This document shows positions 23,521 through 38,179 of a DNA stretch of 64,000 bases, piece after piece. Both the position numbers and the translations under genes were made by a program. How positions within the stretch are numbered: the first letter of the stretch is position 1; each line of letters starts with the position of its first letter. The notes under the pieces are model-generated. The model was given only the letters and a program-made list of their open reading frames with translations. It searched no databases and was not told where the DNA came from. Source of the stretch: Brasenia schreberi (lineage: Eukaryota; Streptophyta; Magnoliopsida; Nymphaeales; Cabombaceae); the NCBI GenBank assembly GCA_036023115.1, contig JAYKKT010000064.1:9260001-9324000 (forward strand), written 5' to 3'.

Positions 23521-26452
23521 TTAAAGGTTATTGCAAACTGCCTCTGTGAACTCAGTTGTTGAGGCGGTGCCACCAAGATCTCTTGTCCGGTGTTTTCCGC
23601 CTGCGATTGTCTTGAGAATAGCCCCATGAATTCTCTCTGCTTTATCATTGAGCTCTAGATGCCGCAACATGGTTACAGCACTCAAGAGCAGAGCAGTCGG
23701 ATTTGCAAGGTTCTGCATCACGCGAAAACGAGAAGGCAACAATATAAGGAAATGTAATCAGCCATGTGCATTTTTGCTAGGTGAAAAAACATGATGTTCG
23801 ACCATTCCAAATGAAAGTTATCTCTTCCGCAGACTAAAGGCATGCTTGGTCTTCCCAAAACTGGAATTAAATTTAGTTCACTAATATCGCTAAACTTTCT
23901 CGATTCCTGCAAGAGTAGATGTGGAGTCCCAGTCACAACCTTGGTTACCGATTGGCAAGTATCAGAGTAGCCTTCTTGAGCAATTCTGATCCAATCAGTG
24001 AACTAAATGATTGCCTTAAGTGTAAAAGCGAAGAGATGTATCATCTGACAGGTAACTGTCATCTAATGGGAGCTCTTGGAGAATTCCAATGGCAACTAAC
24101 CAGCAATATCAGGTGCTGAACCATGTACAGCTTCAGCAAGTGCAATACCTCCCTCGCCAATGTTGCAGCTGCAAAGAAGATATAAAATGCTGTCCGATGA
24201 TATAGTTTTGACCTTCTACATTTATTTGACTAAAACAGAAAAATACCTTGGTGTCAAGCCCAATCCCCAACCAAGCCAGCACAAAGGTCACAAAGTGAAA
24301 AGAAAGATCTATGTACCTTAAGGAAGAGGCCGTCAGTCTTCCTCATGATGTTCGCTTTGTGTATGGCAGAAACCTTTTGCCTTCCATGGGTTTTCGCATA
24401 GTGAAAGGCATACTCTGCGACCCTCAAACTTGCTTGCCTGGTGATTATCTTGAGACTCTCAACAACTCCTCTAACAACCTGCCACAAGAGAGAATTAAAT
24501 GATTACAGAACACGATACAAATGAAAAGAAGCATATGGTTGACAGGAAAAATACCTGGTGCTCCAAGCCACTGTATTCCCCTTCAGTATTCTCCCGAATT
24601 GTCACAAGATTAACATCATCATACCTAGTCTTGTAGCCAGGAAGACTGTAGCAAGGTCTAACGTTGGCATACAGACCAAGTTCTTTTCTTAAGGTAAGAT
24701 TCAATGACCTGTGTCCCTTTCCTATGGGCGTAGCCATTGGCCCTTTTAAGCCTACACCATTTATTCGAACTGATTCTAAGCTTTCCCATGTTAGAAAGCT
24801 TTCCGTCCTAGGGTCAACTTTGTCACCCACAAAATGTTCCTCCCATTCTATGGGCACATCAGCAGCATAGAACACCTACATCAACAAAGATTAGCTTCAA
24901 TGCAAATCTAGAAATCCGTTCAGTGGCTTGTCATTTTATGTTGACAACAGAAAAATCTATTGCAACAGCAGAAAATTACTTCTTTCTCACATAAGTGAGA
25001 AATGAGCTAATTGTTGGTTCATGGTTCTATATGCAGACAAGGCATCATGCTACAGTATATGGAGGAATATGGAACTTCTTTCAATTTGTGGTGATCATGG
25101 AACCCACAGAATATTCTGTTTCTGAAAAATCACCAAGGTTTAACTATACATCTTTCTATGTATCCAAACCATCTTAAATGATTTTTCTCATTCTACCATC
25201 TATTGGCGTCACTCCCAATTTGTTCCTAATAACCTTGTTATGCGTCTTTCCTTATGTAGTCATTCATCCTTCTCAACATCTTCATTTTTCCTACGAGCTG
25301 TTGATGATTTCTTTGATATTTACCTTTCAACTTTAATAGAATCTTCTTATCACATAGAATACTTGATGCACCTCTTCATTTTAACCAGCATGCATTAACA
25401 TATCTATCAATTTATCTATCGCTTTGAAAAACTAACCTTAAGTATTTAAAACTTTTTTTTATGGCTTGCATTTCATATATTTTGTCCTCGTTATGTTAGA
25501 TAAATGATGCTCGGTCGAGCATCAACAAAGGAGGTTTAGGAGTAAAATTTGGAAGGCCTAACTAATCTCTATCTCCATAGTTCTAAATGATAGTTAATTT
25601 GAAGACAGAAGGAAAAGCACCACTTAAATTCATAAAAACCAAATACCCCCTATATTACTGTCAAGAGAATTTGGGGACATAATTATAAAGCAAAGGTAGA
25701 CAATTTAATGTCTCAATAGCAGATGCCAATTGGAGAAGCTTCTTCCATTCTAATGGTTGCTAAGCACAACTCTAAGGTGAACGATTTCATGCAGGAATAA
25801 CGAAGATGAATTATATGATATTAAAGGTTCAAACGGAACAACCGAGAGTTCAAGCTAACCCACAATGACACCGAGGTCAACTTAAACATCATATCAAGCC
25901 ATACGACACCAATATTTTCCTAAGTCCTCAAAACCAGGTTCTGTGGGAGGTTCCATCCAAGTGGTGTCTAATTCACAAGATACTAGACATGCAACCGGCT
26001 CAATTTTACAACTCTATCAGGCGTTGAGTTATTTCTCAAATTAAATTCATCACACAATAGGGTTCGATCATAAATTCTTGATTGAACCAGTCCATTGACT
26101 CAATTTCAAAAGTATTATAGTTTCAGGGAACCAACACAATTACAATCAAATGAGAAAAGTTCGCCCATTTCCGGACACGGACATGCTGATAGCATACAAC
26201 CACGATCATGGGAGGCTAAAAGACGGAACAGAAAAGAGAAAGGAAGGCCAAAAGACAGGAAGGCAAGAGGGTTTCAAGGGCACAGACCTGCTTGACCGAC
26301 TCGGCGATTTCGGGGCCAATTCCGTCGCCGGGAAATAGAGTTGCCCGAATAGGAATTGTCGGTGAGGCAGCAGCAGCGGAAGAAAATAGAGCTCTGTTGA
26401 AGAAATGAGCCGTCTGACGCCGGAGAACGCGCCCGAAGAGACCAGAAGCCAT
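23521..26452 (-). pseudogene. NAD-dependent isocitrate dehydrogenase catalytic subunit (mitochondrial), broken
   Basis: Recognisable exons (minus): 26288-26452, 24555-24875, 24317-24478, about 24247-24302 (damaged), 24101-24168, 23521-23712. Intact parts include a mitochondrial transit-like leader (MASGLFGRVLRRQTAHF), ATLFPGDGIGPEIAESVKQ, TRTEXFLTWESLE-type substrate region, RKELGLYANVRPCYSLPGYK, RENTEGEYSGLEHQ and [15 protein letters not shown]. The enzyme oxidises isocitrate to 2-oxoglutarate in the TCA cycle; sequence type fits the catalytic (IDH5/6-like) subunit. Lesions: about 46 codons between GLFLK and DLCAGL are missing, replaced by some 15 nt; one base is missing in the GGLGL stretch (GTTGGGGATTGGG), leading to a stop; and the conserved IAGK-NLANP junction is damaged (GCTGGTTAG), leaving the last exon out of frame. 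Known plant proteins are about 370 aa. Exons 1-3 look fresh, so loss is recent or the assembly is faulty here. Confidence 0.85.
25165..25505 (-). mobile_element. RTE-type LINE C-terminal fragment in IDH intron 1
   Basis: In reverse it reads FKYLRLVFQSDR, then RGASSILCDKKILLKLKGK, then KMKMLRRMNDYIRKDA and VIRNKLGVTPIDGRMRK, with shifts. This is the end of the plant RTE reverse transcriptase, parallel to 59020-59400 in content. It lies in the 1.4-kb first intron of the IDH locus. Confidence 0.7.
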
Positions 26453-26869
26453 TGAGCAACGCAACCTCAACGGCGAAAAGCCTCTCTCTCTCTCTCTCTC
26501 TCATACACATATGTAACAATATTAATATTATACAGGCATACTTTGTAACAAAAAAATAGTGGGCATATTTTTATGAGTTAAATGTAAGTCTTGTTTTGGT
26601 GGCAAATGTGGTGAGATGCGGTGGTTTCAAATTAGCGTGGACTGGCGAATTTTTTGGGTGAGGAGTGTTTGGATTTGATTTAATGTATATATTTTATATA
26701 GTGGACTTAAAATAAAAGACACTTCACCTTCTTTTAAAGTGAATTTTCCCTGTTTTAAAAATCTTTTGTATTTCGGAAGAGATGTACTTAAATTTTACGT
26801 GAACAAAGCATTTGTCTTTTCTTCCAGCGGACTAAAAAAATTCTTGGTGGATTTTAAAAGTCATTTCAG

Positions 26870-26965
26870 GCTCGATTTTGACGGTTGTGGTTCCAATCGA
26901 TTACTGAACCAGTTTGGTTCCAGTTGAAACTGTCCGCCCGGTTTAAAACCGGGTACGTTTAGAAG
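26870..26965. repeat. GGTTCC-rich repeat fragment
   Basis: GTTCCAATCG, GAACCAGTTTGGTTCCAGTTG and CGGTTTAAAACCGGG resemble the family at 38889-39220. The rest of 26520-27680 is AT-rich, contains a poly-A/AAAATGAAAAT patch near 27540-27575 and no gene that I can support. Confidence 0.4.
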
Positions 26966-27680
26966 TACCCTAAGAATCAAAAGCCTAGTGTGATATCTCC
27001 CAAGAGTACGAACACCACCTTACACCCCCCTCCCTCACCTCTTCCTTGGGCCGCGCATACACCCTTTGGAGAGATTGTAGACAATGAAACAGTCGGGAAT
27101 GATGACATGACACAAACACGACGACCCGATATAAACACAACCTACAACCTGAATAGTTTGTGTTGATGTCCATCTAAAGTGAAAGAACTATATATTATTG
27201 TCAAGTTTGGTTGCATTATTTTGGCATGTTAGTAGAATCACTCGATATACTATCACAACCAAAAACACGAAACAACCATCCATATAAACCAAACGTGAAC
27301 ACAACCCAAAGGTCCATGTTGGATCCACCGCAAGCGAGGAAAAAGAAAGTTCACCCTTGTTTTGGTTGACATGTTTTAATCATAAGCAAGGTACAAAAAC
27401 ATGACCTGAAACACAAAATTGCCACATCTATTAGGTCTTTTTGGATAGTGCAATTACAAATACAATTTTTTTTTGTCAGTATAAATTAAGTTTTGATGCT
27501 CCTCTCATACACATTTGATATTATCATTATCAAATCTCAAAAAAATGAAAATAATAAAAAAGAAAAAAAAAAAAGGATACATGGCATTCCTAATTGGAGT
27601 TACATTCATAGCCACAAAGAGAGCAAACTTCAGTCCAACTTCTTTCTAATGGCTGGGTTACTTGGGTACTATAAAGCTCA

Positions 27681-30243
<2,563 letters not shown>

Positions 30244-30458
30244 TCTGCAACTCTCTAAAATTGTTGCTACCAAAGATGACGGTATGGCTATGGGGACGAA
30301 GGTGAGGGTGTGAATATAGAACTTCAATTGAGTTGTTTTGGGGCATTTGAGATGATTTTAGTCCTTGTTTTATGCGACTTCTATTAAAAGCAAAGGTGAT
30401 TATTGCAGCACTTGTCAATACACCATCAAAAGTAGGTAATAAACATCTCTTCACCCTT

Positions 30459-30660
<202 letters not shown>

Positions 30661-30753
30661 AGAGTTTGATTTATTAACCTCAACCAAGCAGTTTTCATAT
30701 TAGGGAAGTTGGCTACATGATGCAACACATAGGCTTCTTAGGATGCGTAGCCC

Positions 30754-33700
30754 TGTCACATCATGATTTTTCAGGCTGAGATCATCATGATTTTTCACGC
30801 CGAGATCAGATGGAAAAAGCATCGGTGTGATGGCAGGAAGATCCTTTGATTACCCTCAGCCGAACTAAGAAAGCATGCGCATGAATAGTAACCCGTGGGC
30901 TACGATCTGCAGCAGCACGCCTTCAACTCACTCTCACTCACTAAATGAATCTTGACTACTCATCACCAGATCAACCTAGCTACACATAACATCTAGGAAC
31001 AGGAATATAGAGCTTTATTTATCGGAACATGCACATATAAGCCATGAAGAACAATTAAGGAAGAAGACTAGAAGACTAGACTCCTAAGGCTCACGAGAGC
31101 TTAGTTGGACCTCTTTAGGTTCGGATGGGTTATCAATCCTCTCTCTCCTCTCTAAATGAAGAGGGGTGTGTGTCTATTTATAAACACATGGTTCAGATCT
31201 GGATCCATAGGAACTCCTAGGACTCGTCCCATTGAATTAGATCCAATTGGATACTCTAATACACCTACCTGCTCCAAGGGAGGTTTATATACTTAAGTGA
31301 GGTTACAATTATGACTCAAATGAGGTTTATACAAGGTGTATATACAAGAAGAGGTTAATACGAAAAGTGTGTGTGCAAAGCGTCTGTGTGCATGCACGGG
31401 GCACTAGAATCAGCCCTACTATAACTGTCTCCCCTAGGTATGCATGCAAGAGGAGCTCATATTGCCACAACTGACTTACAGGAATCCAACTGTTGTCATT
31501 TGGCCCACGCCTAGTCCAACGCACTAGGTACTGCATCTGACACCGCGGTCCTGCCCCGTCAACCATGTGCGCTAGCACTGCCGATACTGCCAGTATGTCC
31601 TCTCGCACTAGTGGCGGTGGATGAAGCTTCAACCTCTCTAGATCCTCATGGTATGACTTCAATTGCGACACATGGAATGTCGAATGCAGCTTCAACATGT
31701 CTGATAGATCCAGCTTGTAGGCCACTTGTCCTATTCTCTTCACAACCCTAAATGGGTCATCATACTTTGGCTTCAGCCCCATGTGGCTACCCTTGTAGAC
31801 TTTCTTCCAGATATACTCTAGTATCCGAAGTCAAACAAAATCTCCAACCCTGTATTCCATTACTCTCCTATGCTAGTCCTCATACTTCACCATGCGGGCT
31901 TGTCCACATGTAAGGGTTGACTTGGCCTCCTCATACAATGCATGTCTCTCTCGAACCTCTTGAAGAGTGTCGGGACAACTACTCAAGCCATCCCCTGTAT
32001 GAGATCCAACGGTCCTAATGGCTGTCAACATGTCACCAACTTGAACGGACTCATCCTTGTGGCTGAACTAAGGTGTTTGATGTAGCTGTATTGCGCTACG
32101 TCCAACAATGATATCCAGTTTTTCTGACTGACTGTCATGTAATGGCAGAGATACTCCTCCAATAAGGAGCTCATTCTCTCGGTCTGACTGTCAGCAGTCT
32201 ATGGATAATGCGCTGATGACAAGAGTAATTGTGTACCCATCATCCTAAACACTTCGCTGTAGAATCTACTTATGAAACGAGCATCTCAATCAGATATGAT
32301 CTCCTCTATATCATGGGTAGGATACCGAGACTTAACATCCTCCAGCTCAAGGCTCTCGAATGCGATCGGGTTGCCATCGCATGTATCTAGCAACTCCCAT
32401 GGCTGCTTACGAAGCTCCCTAAGCTCCGGTGGACTCATGTGACAAGTCGCCCGACTAGGCGTCTTAGCATCGGGCTCTAGCACTATGGTGTCATCGGTTG
32501 CGTGCCTTAACAGTAACTGTTTTGCCACTTTGTGAGTACCATGAAGCATTGCCACCACCATGGGGCAGCTCTTTTGTAAACCATCCTTCAGTTGCATGGC
32601 ACACTATGGCACAAACTCTGGTTGTCACGGATCCACACACACTAACCCTCCCACGTGAGGTATTACCATCATGCTAGCAGTGCGAAAGAAGTCACAGCCT
32701 AGCCCCACCCCAAAGTTGTTAATGGTGCTAACAATGAAGGATAAGGTTCTGATCCAACACCCTACTTGGAGTCAGCAATCCTTAACCAGACCTACCACCC
32801 TATTGGCCTAAGTGTTGAGAGTTTTGAGATGTTGTTCAAAAGGTGTCAACTTCAACCCCAAACTTTGTGTAGTAGTAGTTGATATAATTGAGTGTGAAGC
32901 CCCCATATCGGCTAGCACCCGCACCACCTTGGTGCCTAGCTGCGCCAAGACAAAGATGAGTGTCTTGCATGGCTCCTCAGTCACTCTAGCAGCATTCAAC
33001 AACTGGAAACTAGCGGTTGTAGCCTCGCCCTCTGGTGTGCTGGAACTCGGTTCCTCTGCCAACAAAGCAACAAACTTATCCTTCTTAGGGCAGAACTACA
33101 TTCGGTGAGACCCCTAACATATGAAACATGGCCCAACTGACTTACCTCCAGAACTAGGTTGACTCTTCCTACCCTAAGGTTGGTTGGGTTGCTCGGTTGG
33201 TGGCTTGCCCTATGGCTTCCTCGAACCCCTATTCTTTCCTTTCTTCTTATACTTATCGTCACTCTTCCCACTCTTCTCACTATTACGCTATTTAGACGGT
33301 TCCTTCTTAGGACTCTTCTCATCCTCAAACGTCCTCAACTTTACGAATGACTCAACTATAGTCATGTCTTTCATGACGTCTAGCGGATTTCGTTGGCGCA
33401 ACTCCACTTGCACCTACGGCTGCAAATCGTCCTCGAAATGAAAAAGTTTGTCTTCCTTGGTTATATACTCAATCTCAAACAAGAGAGAGCTGAACCTCTT
33501 CACATACTCATGAAGCAACCCTGCTAGATGTGCCTTCTTCCTCAACTTGTCCATGATGGCTCTTTCCCATTGAAATGATCCCTCAAAAATTATTACAAAC
33601 TGACGTGTTTGCAAACAAGCCTGCAAAAATGGATATTACAGACACTCACAATATATCTAATTTGACAAATCAGACGACCGCTTCTTTCTACTAATTTCAT

Positions 33701-35126
33701 ACTGTTGCGAAGCTACTAAACTCAACTTTACTATGGCTTTTACAAAACTCAATTCCAACTATGGAATCAACCGAAAATTAAATTTCAATCATATTGTCTA
33801 TCAGTGTTTTTTTTGTTGTGCTATTGCACTATTAAATAGAAAACTGTTTCGCCTGGCCATGATTTCTTTTTCCGATCTACACGACTCCTTATCTGATTCT
33901 GTTGCTTTAGTTCACTAGCACACTTAGCAAACTATTATCCTTCAATTCAACTGCAGAACTGTAAAAGAATTGCTACAGAAAACAAATCTAGCCACTGATC
34001 GTGCGTTCAAAAAAAATTCTGTAGAATTTTTTTTGTCACCTGAAAACATGGTTAAGATCTAACCCTCTCCAGCATAGATATGGTTAGACCTGATCAAAGT
34101 AAGTCCTCTTCACTCAAGAGAGACTTAATCTAGACCTAATCCATGGATGAAACCCTTCGATTCACTGCAAAAATTGATTAGAAAGGGATCTGCAACAGAA
34201 GATCATCGCACTCCGATGATCTTCCCGATTGTTGTCATGTTTTTCATATCTTATTTGATCTCCTTCGGATCTAATGAATTTTGATCATTATCACTGTAGA
34301 TCTAACGTAGAATACCTTGTTCACATTCAGATCTAGTTGATTAAATCGAAAAACACACAGATTTCCTCACTTGGAGTGAAACTGGCCGGAATTCATCTTC
34401 AATTTTGCTTGATTTTCTGCAGCGAGTTGCTCTGTCCTTGGATGTCGTTCTTCGTCGTTTCTTTCATCGAATTAATGTTCGATATGATCTATATGAAGCT
34501 CTGATACCAAACTGTTACATCACAAATTTTCACGCTGAGATCGGATGGAAAAAATGCTGGTCTGATGACAGGAAGATCCTATGATCACCCTCAACTGAAC
34601 TAAAGAAAGTTTGCGCGTGAACAGTAACTCATGGGCTACGATCTATAGCAGCACACCTTCAACTCACCCTCACTCACTAGATGAATCTTGGCTACTCACA
34701 ACCTGATCAACCTAAATACGTGGAACATGCACATACAAGCTATGAAGAATAATGAAGGAAGAAGACTAGACTCCTAAGGCTCATGAGAGCTTAGTTGGAC
34801 CTCTCTAGGTTTAGATGGGTTATCAATCCAACCTCTCCTCTCTAAATGAAGAGGTGTGTGTCTATTTATAGACGCACGGTTCAGATCTGGATCCATAAGA
34901 ACCCCTAGGACTCGCCCCATTGGATTAGATCAAATTGTATACTCTAATACACCTACCTGCTGCAAGGGAGGTTTACATACTTAAGTGAGGTTACAACTAC
35001 GACTCAAATGAGGTTTATATAAGGTGTATATAGAAGAAGGGGTTTACACGAAAAGTGTGCGTGCAAGGCGTCTGTGTGTAGGCATGCACGGCACATGTGC
35101 AGGGCACTAGAATCATCCCTATGATA
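30754..35126 (-). mobile_element. Ty3/gypsy chromodomain LTR retrotransposon, internally deleted
   Basis: LTRs are at 30754-31423 (3') and 34513-35126 (5'), clearly alike but diverged. The probable target duplications are AGCCC/GGCCC (one mismatch). A primer-binding site TGGTATCAGAGC (34498-34509, minus), matching initiator Met-tRNA, lies 3 nt inside the 5' LTR. A purine tract AGGGGAGACAG (31425-31435) abuts the 3' LTR. Minus-strand coding order: gag near 33626-33130; degenerate zinc knuckle with stops at about 33120; protease DMGASHSII at about 32880-32920; the start of RT (KTPSRATCHMSPPELREL) joined directly to an RNase H piece (PIAFESLELEDVKSRYPTHD) and then to integrase; C-terminal chromodomain (31327-31782). 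Most of RT and RNase H is missing, and stops are frequent. It is dead but could once have been mobilised in trans. Confidence 0.88.
31424..34512 (-). pseudogene. gag-pol remnant of the Ty3/gypsy element
   Basis: The internal region is only 3.1 kb; complete elements of this clade usually have over 4 kb. The fragment has gag motifs (ARIMDKLRKKAHLAGLLHEY type), protease, a truncated RT start, truncated RNase H, the integrase C-terminus (FHVSQLKSYHEDLERLKLHP) and a chromodomain (DNSWIPVSQLWQY). The protease triad residue is DMG rather than the usual DSG/DTG. 33650-34495 is the 5' leader, without coding sense. Seen in sequence: stops and frame breaks throughout. Confidence 0.8.
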
Positions 35127-35246
35127 GGCCCTGATGAGCTGGAACTATGAATTGGTGCCGCATGGGCCTTGCAAAGCGCGATGAAGCTTGAAACTTATCG
35201 AGAGAAAGATTTCTCTTGGACCTAAACAAATGATGCTTCTTGGTCA

Positions 35247-35400
35247 AGCACTAGCTCAACGGCAGGGTGCTCTAGTGTAGTTGGTGCTAGTGGGGAGATC
35301 GACTTTGAGAAGGTGCTCTAGCACCCTCTTAGAGTCGAACTCCCTACCAACAGCAGTAGCAACACTAGAGCACCCTATCATTGAGCTAACGCTCTCAGTG
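35247..35400. repeat. Palindrome of two head-to-head SINE-like units
   Basis: The left arm (AGCTCAACGGCAGGGTGCTC ... GGGAGATCGACTTTGAGA...GGTGCTC) is the reverse complement, with mismatches, of the right arm (CACCCTCTTAGAGTCGAACTCC ... GAGCACCCTATCATTGAGCTAA). The centre is near 35324 and the arms are about 75 bp. Both arms contain an A-box-like and a B-box-like motif. The same A-box module (GTTAGCTCAACGGCAGGGAG) is at 37765-37840 in reverse. Confidence 0.7.
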
Positions 35401-36235
35401 CTCATACTGAACATGAATCAGCTGTTGATAGCCAAACTGTGAGTGTCTCGGCTATGGGGCCACATTCAAACCAATTACCTTTAATCCTACAATCAATTTG
35501 GTGTATTATACATCATTATGGAAGATGGAGGATGCAAATCACTCATATGTAAATTTCATCCAAATCAATTTCAACCATATGATCAAAGGTTTATGGATGA
35601 TTGAGTTTGCTTTTGATATACTTTGTTAACGATCACAGAAAATCTGAATCCTATATCTTATTGGGGAGCCAAATCTGGTTCCGGATCCACTTGGTCGACA
35701 TCCGAAACAAGTACAAAAGATGGTATTTTCATACTTGCAGGGTAAGTTCAAGTTGTGTCATTGGTTAAAAAAGAAAAACAATGTTGATTAAATGATTTCA
35801 ATCAACCTGGACATAACCAAGCCAAGTCATCAGCCTTGTTTAATAACGTTGTGCATTTTTATTAGGGTTGTGTTCTATGGTATGCCCGTGTCGACCAGAC
35901 CAATATCGACAGACGAGTGGCTCGTCGTCCTTTTACAAGCCAAGTTGAACCAAGCGAAGAGAGAGATTTCCTTAAATTAACTTATATTGGTCACTTCGTG
36001 ACCTTTCACGAGCCGGATCAACCTGAACATATCATGTTCATGTTCAGCTCATCTTGTTTTGAACCAAACGTGAGTAACAGGGACGAGCTAAAGTGAATCA
36101 AACTCTTCACTTGAATAGGGGTGCGGGGGCATGTAAAAATCTAGCGAAGGACAGGGCAGCAGCCAATGTTAGTGCCTGTTTTGATGCTTGGATCCTCCTA
36201 TTCTAGTTGAAGGGTTCCAGAATCCAAGATATGAT

Positions 36236-36430
36236 TAGGGATGGCAATGAGGCGGAGTGAGGTAGTTTTCACCACGCCCGCACCCATCCCACACTAGAAC
36301 CTTGCCAATAGACCCTCTCTTGCCCCACCCCTCGGGTCTTGGGGATCAAACTCGTACCCATTTTGGTACAACTCACTTTGTCCTTCCTCACTCCGACCTA
36401 TAAAAGTATTAAAAAAAATCTATTTTAAAT
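36236..36430 (+). mobile_element. TAGGGATGGCAATG repeat (MITE-like), copy 2
   Basis: It starts TTAGGGATGGCAATGAGGCGG and continues with CCCGCACCCATCCCAC and GACCCTCTCTTGCCCC. Related to 2796-2998 and 38180-38345. No target duplication was found. Confidence 0.4.
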
Positions 36431-36447
36431 TATTCTATATTATTAAA

Positions 36448-37440
36448 TTAGAAGTGATCAAGGGGCTGAGTTGGGTAGGTACCAAGGGGCTGCAGCTTGT
36501 TGTAGAAGATAATGGCAATCCAATCCGGCTGGAGGGAAGACCACTGTACCTGGTTGATCTCCGACTCGGAATTGTAAAAGAGAATCGGTTTCAGATCATT
36601 GTTGTCGAGAATGGGCTGGTTGATGAAGGGCAGTAACCATATGAGTGAGCGCGAGTCATCTCCCACCGAGCACAAATGTCTCGTGCTGTGCGGAGCCCAG
36701 GGCACACCATTCACACTACCATGATGTCTCTGCAATTCCGATACGGGATATGTGGGGTATCGGATGTCAAGTATGACAACCTTCTGCTATCCATTAGTAC
36801 AGCTGCCATGAACTTCAAGTCCAGCTTATTCCAAGCAAGTTGGAGGATCGGCGATCCATGTTGTGGATTCTCGTAAATGATGGTGGAATGATCCTTGTCC
36901 CTAAGATTGAAGATCCAGACCGATCCATAGGCCGAGACGGAAGAGAAAATCCCGGGTCCTCCCCATGCTACATCATACACTTGTCATGTGCTATTAGCTG
37001 AGCATCCACCATCTCCCCATGTCCCAAACGGTACATGTGTTGTCTATGCTTGCCGTCACAATTCTCTGGTTATTGACCTCGCTCCAATCGAACGATGTCA
37101 ACGACGATGAGAATTCACTGTGTTTTCTGTTACTCAGCAAGCTTTTGGGCTCAATCTGATCATCGAAGATGTTCCAAATACGAATATGGTCGCCACAAGT
37201 CAAAACCAGATCAGGTTTGGAGCACTCCTTGTCAGGGATGAACATGATCTTGGTAGAGGGATAAGGGTGGTCGAACACGAGACACGGGTTGAGAACGAAC
37301 TCACCAGAGTCTTGATCCAGTTGAATAAGCTCACCTTGTTGCCGTATTCCTCTATAAAACTACCAAGTGCTAGCCTGAGTCTCTTGTCCTTCCTTATGGA
37401 CCAGTTCAAGCTGAAGATCTGCCATGGAGACTCATAGGTG
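36448..37440 (-). pseudogene. LWD1/TTG1-type WD40 protein, frameshifted
   Basis: The whole protein is readable on the minus strand with frame changes: [20 protein letters not shown], then [136 protein letters not shown] and [16 protein letters not shown]. The FIPDKEC motif favours LWD (clock-associated WD40) over TTG1. At least four frame changes are needed, e.g. near 37340, 37020, 36975 and 36790. There is no intron, but LWD/TTG1 genes usually lack introns in the CDS, so retroposition is not implied. The WD repeats are otherwise well kept, suggesting an old but not ancient duplicate. Confidence 0.85.
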
Positions 37441-37764
37441 TACGTACACCTTCGTAGTCACCATGGTGGAGAGAGAGAGAGAGAGAGAGAGAGCAGTAGA
37501 TGTAATTGGTGTTTTGTAAGCATCCTTTGACATGGGATGGAAGGTGAAGCTGCAAGTCAAATTAGACTGCTTGAGGCAACTACCCTCTTTCACTTAATAT
37601 GGGATCAACACCAGCCAGGAGGATTCTCTTAAATCTTAAACGCCAACTAAATTTTCAGCAATTGGCAAAACATTAAATGCACAATATTTGTCGTCATAAA
37701 CATAAATGTAAAGCCACAAACACTAAATTATAGTAAGATTTTATTTTTTTATTTTTTACAACAA

Positions 37765-37845
37765 AGAGGCCGAAGCCGAGTCCATCCAACAACAACATAG
37801 CTAGAGCTCCCTGCCGTTGAGCTAACACTCTGGATGCATAAGATT
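37765..37845 (-). repeat. tRNA-derived SINE, reverse copy
   Basis: In reverse: GTTAGCTCAACGGCAGGGAG, ...GTTGTTGTTGGATGGACTCGG and GGCTTCGGCCTCTTTGTTGT, the A-box module and 3' module of the local SINE family with the middle replaced or lost. Confidence 0.45.
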
Positions 37846-37983
37846 GTATTTAACGATCTAACCTACGAGGAATTTATGGATCACGAGATAGTTAGGCAGT
37901 AGTATGCATTTCGACTTTGCTGATTACTCTATTAGCGATTACCTAATTTGATTACTTGTTTGTTGCAACAAATATCTCCCTTT

Positions 37984-38078
37984 TCACAGCTCAGCTGGCA
38001 TGGCTCACGATTTGCGTGCCGTGATCACAAGTTCGACCCCCACAGCGCGACTTCGACCTCCCGTTGTAACCAACAAAT
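37984..38078 (+). repeat. tRNA-derived SINE, third forward copy
   Basis: CACAGCTCAGCTGGCATGGC (A box), GATCACAAGTTCGACCCCCA (B box), then CGACTTCGACCTCCCGTTGT-AACCAAC at the 3' end. Confidence 0.6.
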
Positions 38079-38179
38079 ATCTTCCACATCTTTGAGCTCG
38101 CTTTACTTTGCATTGATAAGCTACCCCTTTTAGCTAGCATCAGACTCTGGTGAACCAAATAAAATAGAAGTCCTAAGAG

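Noticed and set aside
32812..33441. Plus-strand frames of 63-98 codons
   Set aside because: Antisense shadows of the gag/protease region of the minus-strand Ty3/gypsy element.
36454..37437. Plus-strand frames of 60-105 codons
   Set aside because: Antisense shadows of the LWD-like WD40 pseudogene.
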